Shown here piece by piece: positions 32,455 to 40,197 of a stretch of 43,772 nucleotides of DNA. The notes beneath the pieces were generated by a model. The model did no database searches, had not been told where the DNA came from, and saw only the letters and a list, made by a program, of their open reading frames with translations. How positions within the stretch are numbered: the stretch's first letter is position 1; every line of letters begins with the position of its first letter. A program made the position numbers and the translations under genes. The stretch is from the NCBI GenBank assembly GCA_031393795.1, contig JANMWE010000272.1, positions 1-43,772 of the forward strand. Direction: 5' to 3'. This stretch comes from CAMLHU01 sp031393795 (GTDB lineage: Bacteria; Gemmatimonadota; Gemmatimonadetes; Gemmatimonadales; GWC2-71-9).

Positions 32455-34005
32455 GTGAAGAAGTCGGTCGCCCTTCTGCTCCTCATCGCGTCGCCGCTGG
32501 CGGCGCAGCAGGAACCCAAGCCTGTCCGCGACGCCGCCGCGACCATCACGGCCGCCGACGTCGAGCGCCGCCTCTGGATCATCGCCAACGACTCGATGGG
32601 GGGCCGCGACACCCCGAGCGACGGACTCAACAAGACCGCCCAGTACGTCGCCGATGAGTTCCGGCGCTTTGGCCTGAGGCCGGGCGGCGAGAACGGGACC
32701 TATTTCCAGCGCTACACCATCGAGCGTCGCAAGTTCGACGCGACGGCGAGCCAGCTGACCATCCGGGGGGCCACGTCCAGCGTGTCCGCCGACTTCCAGC
32801 ACAACACGATGTTCGTCTACGGTGCGGTCCCGGCCGCGACGGTCGAAGGCGACGTGGTCGCGATCGGGACGGGGCTCACGCCGGACCAGCTCGAGCGGTC
32901 GGCCGTGCGGGGGAAGGTGGTGCTCCTCGTGGCCGACTATACACGGGCCCAGCCGGCGACGACGCGCGCCCTGATCGGCGTCCTGAGCGATGCGGGAGCG
33001 GTCGGGGTCATCCGGGTCTCCAACAGGGATTCCGGCCAGTTCCAGATGATGGCCACGCGGGCCGCCAACAATCCTCGCCTCGCGGTCGGGGGTCAGACCG
33101 TCTTCGCGCCGATCCTCGAAGTGCGTGACGGGCTGGTGGCGGGGCTCGGCCTCGACCTGGCCGCGATGCGGAACGGCGCCCCCCAGCTGCGCGCGGTGGC
33201 CGGCGCGCACATCGTGCTCGCGCTGAAGGAACAGGTCCTCGAGTCGACCACCGCGCCGAACACGATCGGGATCCTCGACGGGAGCGATCCGAGGCTCAAG
33301 AGCGAGTACATGATCTTCTCGGCCCACATGGACCACATCGGCACCGCCGGCCGCGGCTCGATGCAGTGCCAGGCGATCGGCGCCGACTCGATCTGCAATG
33401 GCGCCGATGACGACGGTTCCGGGACCACCGGCGTGCTCGAAGTGGCGGAGGCCTTCAGCCAGCGGGGCGTACGGCCGAAGCGCTCGATCATCTTCATGAC
33501 CGTGAGCGGCGAGGAGAAGGGGCTGTGGGGGAGCGCATACTGGGCCGAACATCCGACGGTGCCGGTGCAGGACGTCGTGGCCGACTTCAACGTCGACATG
33601 ATCGGGCGGAACTGGGAGGACACCGTCGTCGCCATCGGGCGCCAGCACTCCAACCTGGGCCAGGTCCTGGATGCCACCGCCGCACGGCACCCGGAGCTGG
33701 ACATGGTGCCGATCGACGACCGGTGGCCGAATGAGAACTTCTACAGCCGTTCGGACCACTTTAACTTCGCCCGGAAGGGGATCCCCGTCCTCTTCTTCTT
33801 CACCGGCGTGCACGATGACTATCACCGCGCCGGTGACGAGGTCCAGAAGATCGGGTTCGCCAAGGAGGCGCGGATCCTCCAGCTTCTCTTCTACACGAGC
33901 TACGCGGTGGCGCAGGATCCGGCCCGTCCGCAGTGGACCCCTGAGAGCTGGGACCGCATCGTGGAACCGGCGGCCAAGGCGCTCCGGACGGCCGCGGGTC
34001 GATAG
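32455..34005 (+). CDS. Secreted M28 peptidase with PA domain, tandem copy 1
   Basis: A 516-aa protein. GTG 32455 (GGGAG 8 nt upstream) gives MKKSVALLLLIASPLAAQQ as signal peptide. The PA-type insert domain spans about 110-250 and the M28 catalytic domain about 270-480: FSAHMDHIGTAGRG (His-x-Asp), CNGADDDGSGTTGVLEVAEA (bridging Asp), FMTVSGEEKGLWGSAYWA (Glu-Glu), FNVDMIGRN (Asp), HDDYHRAGDEVQ (His). All five metal/catalytic positions are present, so it should be an active zinc exopeptidase. The next gene is a paralogue in the same order, 58 nt on, implying tandem duplication. Substrate specificity cannot be read out. Confidence 0.9.
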   Translation: MKKSVALLLLIASPLAAQQEPKPVRDAAATITAADVERRLWIIANDSMGGRDTPSDGLNKTAQYVADEFRRFGLRPGGENGTYFQRYTIERRKFDATASQLTIRGATSSVSADFQHNTMFVYGAVPAATVEGDVVAIGTGLTPDQLERSAVRGKVVLLVADYTRAQPATTRALIGVLSDAGAVGVIRVSNRDSGQFQMMATRAANNPRLAVGGQTVFAPILEVRDGLVAGLGLDLAAMRNGAPQLRAVAGAHIVLALKEQVLESTTAPNTIGILDGSDPRLKSEYMIFSAHMDHIGTAGRGSMQCQAIGADSICNGADDDGSGTTGVLEVAEAFSQRGVRPKRSIIFMTVSGEEKGLWGSAYWAEHPTVPVQDVVADFNVDMIGRNWEDTVVAIGRQHSNLGQVLDATAARHPELDMVPIDDRWPNENFYSRSDHFNFARKGIPVLFFFTGVHDDYHRAGDEVQKIGFAKEARILQLLFYTSYAVAQDPARPQWTPESWDRIVEPAAKALRTAAGR

Positions 34006-34063
34006 TTGGGGGTCGGGCAGGCGCGCCCCGGCCCTTCGTCATTTCCCCGACCGCGGAGTCGTC

Positions 34064-35602
34064 ATGCGCAACCCTTCCCTCCTCCTGGTCGCCCTGCTCG
34101 GCGCGTGCGGCGGTGGATCGACGTCGATGGCGCCGACACCGGTCGCGCCGGGCGGGGCGACTTCGATCACTGCGACCGATGTGGCGCGCCGCATCGGGAT
34201 CATCGCCGACGACTCGATGCTCGGCCGCGCCACCCCCTCCCACGGGCTCGAGATGACGGCGGGATATGCCGCGGCCGAGTTCCGGCGCCTGGGGCTCCGT
34301 CCTGCCGGTGAGGGCGGGAGCTATCTCCAGCGCTATCCGCTGATCATTTCCCGGTTCGACCCGGCGAAGAGCTGGGTGCGCGCGACCGGCCGCGCGGCGG
34401 CGCAGTGGCAGGTGGGACCTGACCTCCCGCTTATGCAGGGGGAGCCGAGCGGCGACGTGACGGGAGCGGGCCTCGTCCTCTTGGTGGGGGACAGCTCCCA
34501 AGGCGTCATGATCCCTCCGGGAGCCGTGACCGGGAAGATCGTGGTCGTCGTCTTCGGCCCGGCGGTCGACGGGATCGCGGGTGCGCTGGTCCAGCAGAAG
34601 CCCGCGGGGGTGTTCCTCGTCGCTGCGATGCCGGATGGGATGTGGTCGAAGATGCCGGGGAAGACAGCGTCGATCCGGGTGGTGAACCCCGCCGAAGGAG
34701 GGCTGGCCATCCCGCCGGTGTTCGCCGTCCGGCGCGGGGCGTTCACGCCCTGGCTGGCGAGGGCGGGGGTGGATACCACGATGCTGGACGCCCACGGACC
34801 GATGCACATCGTCCCGGCGCCGGGCGTGGCCGTCGACTTCCACGTCGATCAGCAGCGCGTGTCGGACGAGTCGGCGCCGAACGTGATGGGGGTGCTCGAA
34901 GGGAGCGACCCGACCCTCAAGAACGAGTACGTCCTCTTCTCAGGGCACATGGATCACATCGGCACCCCCGGTTCGGGCGAGGGGTGCAGCGCCCTCGGCG
35001 GCGACTCCATCTGCAACGGTGCCGACGACGACGGCTCCGGGAGCGTCACCGTGCTCGAGTTGGCCGAGGCGTTCGCGACGGCGCCGGTCCGGCCGAAGCG
35101 GTCGGTGGCGTTCCTGCTGGTGAGCGGCGAGGAGCGCGGTCTCTGGGGGAGCGGGTACTGGGCGGGGCACCCGACGCTGCCGATCGCGAACGTCGTGGCC
35201 GACCTCAACATCGACATGGTGGGGCGGAACGCCCCGGACACCCTCTCCGTGATCGGCCGGGAGCATTCCGATCTCTCGGCCACGCTCGACCAGGTGGCGG
35301 CCCGGCACCCGGAGCTCGGGTTGCACGCGATGGGGGACCTCTGGCCGAGCGAGGGGCTCTATTTCCGGAGCGACCACTTCAACTTCGCGCGGAAGGGGAT
35401 CCCGATCCTTTTCTTCACCACCGGACTCCACCCGCAGTATCACGCCGTGACCGACGAGCCGTCGCTGATCGACAACGACAAGGCGGCGCGGATCGGGCGG
35501 CTGATCTATTACCTGGGCGAAACGATCGCGAACACGCCGGCGCGGCCGGCGTGGGACCCGGCGAGTCGGACGCGCATCGTCGAGTCCGCCCCGGCGCCGT
35601 AG
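34064..35602 (+). CDS. Secreted M28 peptidase with PA domain, tandem copy 2
   Basis: A 512-aa protein. MRNPSLLLVALLGACGGGST carries a lipobox-like LGAC, so this copy may be a lipoprotein whereas copy 1 is soluble. It aligns with copy 1 along its length: TATDVARRIGIIADDSMLGR, FSGHMDHIGTPGSG, CNGADDDGSGSVTVLELAEA, LVSGEERGLWGSGYWAGHPT, LNIDMVGRN and HPQYHAVTDEPSLI hold the metal and catalytic residues. GGAG lies 6 nt before ATG 34064. The pair probably works on extracellular peptides as anchored and released forms. The stop TAG is followed after 6 nt by the heptamer hairpin. Confidence 0.9.
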   Translation: MRNPSLLLVALLGACGGGSTSMAPTPVAPGGATSITATDVARRIGIIADDSMLGRATPSHGLEMTAGYAAAEFRRLGLRPAGEGGSYLQRYPLIISRFDPAKSWVRATGRAAAQWQVGPDLPLMQGEPSGDVTGAGLVLLVGDSSQGVMIPPGAVTGKIVVVVFGPAVDGIAGALVQQKPAGVFLVAAMPDGMWSKMPGKTASIRVVNPAEGGLAIPPVFAVRRGAFTPWLARAGVDTTMLDAHGPMHIVPAPGVAVDFHVDQQRVSDESAPNVMGVLEGSDPTLKNEYVLFSGHMDHIGTPGSGEGCSALGGDSICNGADDDGSGSVTVLELAEAFATAPVRPKRSVAFLLVSGEERGLWGSGYWAGHPTLPIANVVADLNIDMVGRNAPDTLSVIGREHSDLSATLDQVAARHPELGLHAMGDLWPSEGLYFRSDHFNFARKGIPILFFTTGLHPQYHAVTDEPSLIDNDKAARIGRLIYYLGETIANTPARPAWDPASRTRIVESAPAP

Positions 35603-35608
35603 ACGAAT

Positions 35609-35713
35609 GTGCGAAGTCCGAAGTCCGAAGTGCGAGGTGCGGGGTTATTGTTGGGGAGTTTCTCCCACACCCCGGACTTCGCACCTCGCACCTCGCACCT
35701 CGCACCTCGCACC
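35609..35713. repeat. Heptamer hairpin GTSCGAR, between M28 and AhpD-like genes
   Basis: The left arm (35609-35644) has 7-mers GTGCGAA, GTCCGAA (two), GTGCGAG; the right arm (35670-35713) has GTGCGAG four times, GTGCGAA and GTCCGGG on the opposite strand. Loop 25 nt. Its left arm is 24/25 identical to the reverse complement of the right arm of the copy inside pfkB (40943-40967). Confidence 0.9.
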
Positions 35714-35723
35714 CTGAAGGACC

Positions 35724-36077
35724 ATGACCCAGACCATCGACGAATGGAACGCCTTCCGCGCGAAGATGAACGACCGGATCTTCGCCGCCGGGAACCTGCC
35801 GATCAATCGCTTTTTCCGGCTCGACGGCCAGGCGTACGAGGCCGGGGCGCTCGGCGAGAAGACCAAGGAACTGATGGGACTCGTCGCATCGCTGGTGCTG
35901 CGGTGTGACGACTGCGTGACCTATCACATCCTCGAGGCCATCAAGCAGGAGGCGACCGACGAGGAGCTGCTCGAGACCTTCGCCATCGGGCTGATCGTCG
36001 GGGGGAGCATCGTGATCCCGCATCTCCGGCGGGCGATGGAGCGGGTGGACGAGGCGCGGGGGCGGGCTGGCGTGTAG
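35724..36077 (+). CDS. AhpD/CMD-family protein
   Basis: A 117-aa single-domain carboxymuconolactone decarboxylase-like protein. The helical core LGEKTKELMGLVASLVLRCD is followed by DDCVTYHILEAIKQ, where the redox pair C-x-x-C and the downstream His form the AhpD-type catalytic site. EELLETFAIGLIVGGSIVIP is the second conserved helix. Homologues reduce peroxiredoxin partners or protect against peroxide. AAGGA lies 2 nt before ATG 35724, an unusually short spacing; the longer upstream frame would be translated repeat. Flanked by repeat hairpins on both sides, so the gene seems to stand alone. The physiological partner is unknown. Confidence 0.88.
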   Translation: MTQTIDEWNAFRAKMNDRIFAAGNLPINRFFRLDGQAYEAGALGEKTKELMGLVASLVLRCDDCVTYHILEAIKQEATDEELLETFAIGLIVGGSIVIPHLRRAMERVDEARGRAGV

Positions 36078-36204
36078 CTGCAGGGGCGCAGGGGCGCGCA
36101 GGCGCACTGGCGGCTGGGTCGGAGCGAAGACGGGACCGTCCCGAGTGACGCGAGGGACGGTCCCCCGCTGTTCCTGCGCCCACGCGCCTCTGCGCCTATC
36201 CGCC
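36078..36204. repeat. GCGCAGGG-type hairpin between ahpD-like gene and lepA
   Basis: The left arm (36078-36110) and right arm (36173-36204) are complementary runs of GGCGCAG/GGGCGCG words. Nested in the loop is a perfect 11-bp inverted repeat, GGGACCGTCCC (36132-36142) and GGGACGGTCCC (36154-36164). The outer right arm abuts the TATATT box of lepA. Confidence 0.8.
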
Positions 36205-36210
36205 TATATT
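36205..36210 (+). promoter_or_regulatory. Candidate -10 box of lepA (leaderless)
   Basis: TATATT ends 7 nt before ATG 36218 (spacer TGCCCCC) with no Shine-Dalgarno. The kynA box is the same hexamer at nearly the same distance. Confidence 0.5.
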
Positions 36211-36217
36211 TGCCCCC

Positions 36218-38020
36218 ATGCGTCAGTCCCGTATCCGTAATTTCTGCATCGTTGCGCACATCGACCACGGCAAGTCCACGCTCGCCGACCGGCTCATCGA
36301 GATGACCGGCACGGTCGAGAAGCGCATCATGCGCGAGCAGATGCTCGACACGATGGACCTCGAGCGCGAGCGCGGGATCACCATCAAGCTCAATGCTGTC
36401 CGCATGCTCTACAAGGCGCTGGACGGCCACCAGTATGAGCTGAACCTGATCGACACCCCCGGCCACGTCGACTTCACCTACGAAGTGAGCCGCTCCCTTG
36501 CCGCGTGCGAAGGGGCGATCCTGGTGGTCGACGCCACCCAGGGGATCCAGGCCCAGACGCTCTCGAACCTCTTCCTGGCGATGGACGCGGGGCTCGAGAT
36601 CATCCCGGTGCTCAACAAGATCGACCTCCCCGGCGCCGAGCCGGAGAAGCGGGCCCTGGAGATCATCGACCTGATCGGCTCCACCCGCGCCGAGATCCTG
36701 TCGGTGAGCGCCAAGGAGGGGACCGGCGTCCCCGCGCTGCTCGAGGAGATCGTCAAGCGCGTCCCCACCCCGCGCGGCAGCCACGACGCGCCGCTCCGCG
36801 CCCTCATCTTCGACTCCTATTTCGACCGGTACCGGGGGGCGATCCCGAGCATTCGGGTGGTCGACGGTGTGCTCAAGCCGAAGATGAAGATCGCCTTCGG
36901 GGCCCACCCGGAGGACATCTACACCGTCGAGGAGGTCGGCTACCTCTCGATGGGGCAGAAACCCGCGACGAAGCTCGAGGCGGGCGAAGTGGGCTATGTC
37001 GTGGCCAACTGCCGGGGCGTGGGCGACACCCGGGCGGGCGATACGATCTTCGACGCCGACCACCGTGCCACGGAACTGCTGCCGGGCTACCGGAACGTCA
37101 TGCCCATGGTGTTCGCGGGGCTCTATCCCACGGACGCGGCCCAGTACGAACAGCTCCGGGATGCCCTGGAGAAACTCAAGCTCAATGACGCATCGCTCCA
37201 ATACGAGGCCGAGACCTCGACCGCCCTCGGCTTCGGCTTCCGGGCGGGGTTCCTTGGGCTGCTGCATATGGAGATCATCGTCGAGAGGCTGGAACGGGAG
37301 TTCGACCTCGACCTGATCGCGACGGTCCCGACGGTGGAGTACCATGTCTTCACCACCGCCGGAACGATGGAAAAGGTGGAGAACCCGTCACACCTCCCGG
37401 ACCCGGGCCACATCGAGCGGATCGACGAACCCTACGTCAAGAGCCGGATCATGGCGCCCGCGGAGTACATCGGGCCGATCATGAAGCTCGGCGGCGACCG
37501 CCGCGGCATCTACAACGGCATGAAGTACCTCGACACCGTACGGGTGGAGTTCGACTGGGAGTTCCCGCTGGGCGAGATCGTGCTCGACTTCTACGACAAG
37601 CTCAAGTCGGCCACGCGCGGCTATGCGTCGTTCGACTATGAGCATGCCGGGTATCGCACCAGCGACCTGGTGAAGCTCGACATGCTGATCAACAACGAGG
37701 CGCTCGACGCCTTCAGCGTGATCATCCACAAGGACAAGGCGTACGAGTACGGCCGGAAGGTGGCCGAGAAGTTGAAGGAGCTGATCCCGCGCCAGCTCTT
37801 CGTGGTGGCGATCCAGGCCGCCATCGGCCAGAAGGTCATCGCCCGCGAGACGATCAGCGCGCTCCGGAAGGACGTGCTCGCCAAGTGTTACGGCGGCGAC
37901 GTGAGCCGGAAGCGGAAGCTCCTGGAGAAGCAGAAGGAAGGAAAGAAGCGGATGAAGCAGATCGGGAGCGTGGAGATCCCGCAGGAGGCGTTCCTGGCGG
38001 TGCTGCAGGTGGACGACTGA
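36218..38020 (+). CDS. lepA: Elongation factor 4 (LepA)
   Basis: A 600-aa translational GTPase, the usual family length. G1 is AHIDHGKSTLADRL; RGITIKLNAVRM covers the switch I Thr; G3 is DTPGHVDFTYEVSRSL; G4 is NKIDLPGA. EF-G-like domains II, III and V follow, then the LepA-specific C-terminal domain with LINNEALDAFSVIIHKDKAY and RKLLEKQKEGKKRMKQIGSV, the basic tail that reaches the tRNA. LepA acts in ribosome biogenesis and translocation errors under stress. With typA this is the second such GTPase in the window. It is preceded by a nested hairpin and followed by the 38030-38098 hairpin. Confidence 0.98.
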   Translation: MRQSRIRNFCIVAHIDHGKSTLADRLIEMTGTVEKRIMREQMLDTMDLERERGITIKLNAVRMLYKALDGHQYELNLIDTPGHVDFTYEVSRSLAACEGAILVVDATQGIQAQTLSNLFLAMDAGLEIIPVLNKIDLPGAEPEKRALEIIDLIGSTRAEILSVSAKEGTGVPALLEEIVKRVPTPRGSHDAPLRALIFDSYFDRYRGAIPSIRVVDGVLKPKMKIAFGAHPEDIYTVEEVGYLSMGQKPATKLEAGEVGYVVANCRGVGDTRAGDTIFDADHRATELLPGYRNVMPMVFAGLYPTDAAQYEQLRDALEKLKLNDASLQYEAETSTALGFGFRAGFLGLLHMEIIVERLEREFDLDLIATVPTVEYHVFTTAGTMEKVENPSHLPDPGHIERIDEPYVKSRIMAPAEYIGPIMKLGGDRRGIYNGMKYLDTVRVEFDWEFPLGEIVLDFYDKLKSATRGYASFDYEHAGYRTSDLVKLDMLINNEALDAFSVIIHKDKAYEYGRKVAEKLKELIPRQLFVVAIQAAIGQKVIARETISALRKDVLAKCYGGDVSRKRKLLEKQKEGKKRMKQIGSVEIPQEAFLAVLQVDD

Positions 38021-38029
38021 AAGCGAACA

Positions 38030-38098
38030 GGCGCTCGAGGCGCTCAAGGCGCTCGGGTGCTGCGACACTACTTGAGCGTCTTGAGCGTCTGGAGCGCC
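38030..38098. repeat. Nonamer hairpin between lepA and GT9 gene
   Basis: Left arm 38030-38056 is three 9-mers (GGCGCTCGA, GGCGCTCAA, GGCGCTCGG); right arm 38072-38098 is three complementary 9-mers (TTGAGCGTC twice, TGGAGCGCC). Twenty-one or so of 27 pairs are Watson-Crick or wobble, loop 15 nt. The last unit contains the GGAG that serves as ribosome site for the TTG start at 38100. Confidence 0.9.
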
Positions 38099-38099
38099 T

Positions 38100-39110
38100 T
38101 TGAACTCCACACTCGTGATCCAGACCGCCTTCCTCGGCGACGTGGTCCTCACGATCCCGTTGCTGCAGGCCCTGGCCGAACGCCACGGCCCGGTGGACGT
38201 CGTCACCACTCCGGCGGCAGCGAGCCTGATCGAGACCCACCCCGCGGTGCGGCGGGTGGTGCAGTGGGATAAGAACGGAACGAACGGGCCTGGGGCCTGG
38301 GGCCTGGGGAGGCAGCTCAGGTCTCAGGGGTACACCCGCGTATACCTGCCTCACCGATCGTTCCGGTCGGCGCTGATCGCCAGGCTCACCGGCGCGCCGG
38401 AGCGGGTCGGCTTCGCCGACGCCCCCCTCCCCGCCCGCTTCCTCTATACCCGCACCCACCCGCGCCGAACCGACCAGCACGAGAGTGTCCGGCTCCTGGC
38501 CCTCCTCGGCGATACGGTGGCGGGCGGCGATTGGCGGATGGTCACCACGCCCGAGGACGACGCGAAGGCCACGAGCTGGCTCCGCGAGCGGGGTGTGGCC
38601 GACGGCTTCGTGGCCCTCGCGCCAGGGTCGATCTGGGGCACGAAGAAGTGGCCATACTACTCGGAGCTCTCGGCCCGGCTCGGTCGTCAGGTCGTGGTGA
38701 TCGGCGGGAAGGAAGACGCGACCCTCGGCGATGCGATCGTGGCCGCGGCCCCGGACCAGGCGAAGAGCGCGGTGGGTCAACTGACGCTCCGAGAGAGCGC
38801 GGCACTCCTCAAGCACGCCGCGCTCCTCGTGACCAACGACTCGGCCCCGCTCCACCTCGCCACTGCCGTGGGGACGCCGATCCTGGCGATCTTCGGGCCG
38901 ACGGTCCCGGCGTTCGGTTATGGCCCAATCCGCCCCGGTGATCGGGTGGCCGAGATCGTGCTCGATTGCCGCCCCTGCTCTTCCCACGGTCCACAGGTCT
39001 GTCCGCTCGGTCATCATCGGTGCATGAAGGCCCAGTCGGCCGATGACGTGGCGAAGGTCGCGGCCTCGATGCTGGATCGGGATACTCCACGGAGGGACGG
39101 AGGGGACTGA
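38100..39110 (+). CDS. GT9-family (heptosyltransferase-like) glycosyltransferase
   Basis: A 336-aa protein starting at TTG 38100, with GGAG from the preceding hairpin as ribosome site. TLVIQTAFLGDVVLTIPLLQ is the N-terminal GT9 motif. VALAPGSIWGTKKWPYYSEL and LLVTNDSAPLHLATAVGTPI bind ADP-sugar. DCRPCSSHGPQVCPLGHHRC near the C-terminus matches the Cys-rich region of the family. The likely role is adding a sugar to an LPS-like core at the inner membrane. Oddities: an in-frame heptamer hairpin (38286-38328) encodes GPGAWGLGRQLRSQG, and the last residues DTPRRDGGD come from the next hairpin, which contains the stop codon. Donor and acceptor are unknown. Confidence 0.88.
   Translation: MNSTLVIQTAFLGDVVLTIPLLQALAERHGPVDVVTTPAAASLIETHPAVRRVVQWDKNGTNGPGAWGLGRQLRSQGYTRVYLPHRSFRSALIARLTGAPERVGFADAPLPARFLYTRTHPRRTDQHESVRLLALLGDTVAGGDWRMVTTPEDDAKATSWLRERGVADGFVALAPGSIWGTKKWPYYSELSARLGRQVVVIGGKEDATLGDAIVAAAPDQAKSAVGQLTLRESAALLKHAALLVTNDSAPLHLATAVGTPILAIFGPTVPAFGYGPIRPGDRVAEIVLDCRPCSSHGPQVCPLGHHRCMKAQSADDVAKVAASMLDRDTPRRDGGD
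38286..38328. repeat. Heptamer hairpin inside the GT9 coding sequence
   Basis: Three perfect GGGCCTG units (38286-38306) are followed by a degenerate unit and then CTCAGGTCTCAGG (38316-38328), which pairs with CCTGGGG units by Watson-Crick and G-T pairs. The insertion keeps the frame. It lies between the first and second GT9 motifs, where it would be a surface loop. Confidence 0.7.
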
Positions 39111-39174
39111 GGTACGGAGAAAGCCGTTATGTTTGTTCGGTCACTCAGTTCCCTCCGTCCCTCAGTGGCGATCC
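39080..39174. repeat. Hairpin spanning the GT9 stop codon
   Basis: Left arm 39080-39117 and right arm 39138-39174 are complementary at about 30 of 37 positions, with AGGGACGGAGGG and ACTGAG exact. The GT9 TGA (39108-39110) is inside the left arm. Confidence 0.85.
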
Positions 39175-39213
39175 CCGATCTCCCCGCACGCGCGACCTGA
39201 CGAGGCCATTGCG

Positions 39214-40197
39214 TTGAACCACATCGTTGGCATCGACCTGGGCGGGACCAACATCGCCGTGGGCTGCGTCTCGGAGGACGGGACCAAGGTCCGCGGCCTG
39301 GTGAGCGAGCCCACGCGCTCCGACCTGGGCCCCGACGGCGTGGTGCAGCGGATGGTGCAGACGGCGGAACGGTCGATGCAGATGCTGCAGGCCGAGGAGA
39401 AGGGCGCCCAGGTGGTCGGCGTCGGCATCGGCGCGCCCGGCCCGCTCGATTTCCATCGCGGTGTCGTCCTGCTCGCGCCGAACCTGGGGTGGACGGACAT
39501 GCCGCTCCGCGACCGGATCTCCGCGGGGCTCAAGCGGCCTGCCGCGCTCGACAACGACGCCAACTGCGCCGCCCTCGGCGAATGGTGGCAGGGCGCCGCG
39601 AAGGGGACCTCGCACGCGCTCGCCGTCACCATCGGGACGGGGATCGGTGGCGGAGTGATCCTCAACGGCAAGATCTACCACGGCGCCTCCGACTGCGCGG
39701 GCGAGCTGGGACACACCACCATCGACATGGATGGTCGGCGCTGCGCCTGCGGCAACTACGGCTGCCTCGAGGCGTACGCGTCGGGGCCCGCCATCGCCCT
39801 CCGGGCCGCGGAGGCGCTGAGCTCGGGGTATGAGTCATCACTCCGCACCCGGGTGAAGGGCGATCTCTCGAAGATCACCGCGCAGACCGTGTACGACGCG
39901 GCGGCCGAGGGGGACGAGCTCGCGCTCGAGGTCGTGCGCGACACTGCGAGCTACCTCGGCGCCGGGATCGCGAACTTCCTGAACATCTTCAATCCCGAGG
40001 TCGTGGTCGTCTGCGGTGGGGTGACCGCCGCGGGCGAGCGGCTCTTCGGCCCGATGCAGCGCGAGGTGGCGCGGCGGGCGTTCAAGCCGGCGGTGGCGGC
40101 ATGCCGGATCGTGCCGGGGATGTTGCCGGGCACCGCCGGTGTGATCGGGGCGGCGCGGACCTACCTCGACCAGAAGGCGGAGGGGCTCGTTGCCTAA
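39214..40197 (+). CDS. ROK-family sugar kinase (glucokinase-like)
   Basis: A 327-aa kinase. TTG 39214 gives MNHIVGIDLGGTNIAVGC, the phosphate-1 motif of ROK kinases; GAGG lies 9 nt before. VGVGIGAPGPLDFHRGVVLL, LDNDANCAALGEWWQGAAKG and AVTIGTGIGGGVILNGKIYH form the ATP and sugar site with catalytic Asp in DNDAN. CAGELGHTTID and CACGNYGCLEAYASGPAI carry the zinc-binding His-Cys cluster and ROK signature C-x-C-G-x-x-G-C-x-E. It has no N-terminal winged helix, so it is an enzyme, not a repressor. Substrate may be glucose or another hexose. It overlaps pfkB by 8 nt and heads a four-gene coupled run. Confidence 0.94.
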   Translation: MNHIVGIDLGGTNIAVGCVSEDGTKVRGLVSEPTRSDLGPDGVVQRMVQTAERSMQMLQAEEKGAQVVGVGIGAPGPLDFHRGVVLLAPNLGWTDMPLRDRISAGLKRPAALDNDANCAALGEWWQGAAKGTSHALAVTIGTGIGGGVILNGKIYHGASDCAGELGHTTIDMDGRRCACGNYGCLEAYASGPAIALRAAEALSSGYESSLRTRVKGDLSKITAQTVYDAAAEGDELALEVVRDTASYLGAGIANFLNIFNPEVVVVCGGVTAAGERLFGPMQREVARRAFKPAVAACRIVPGMLPGTAGVIGAARTYLDQKAEGLVA

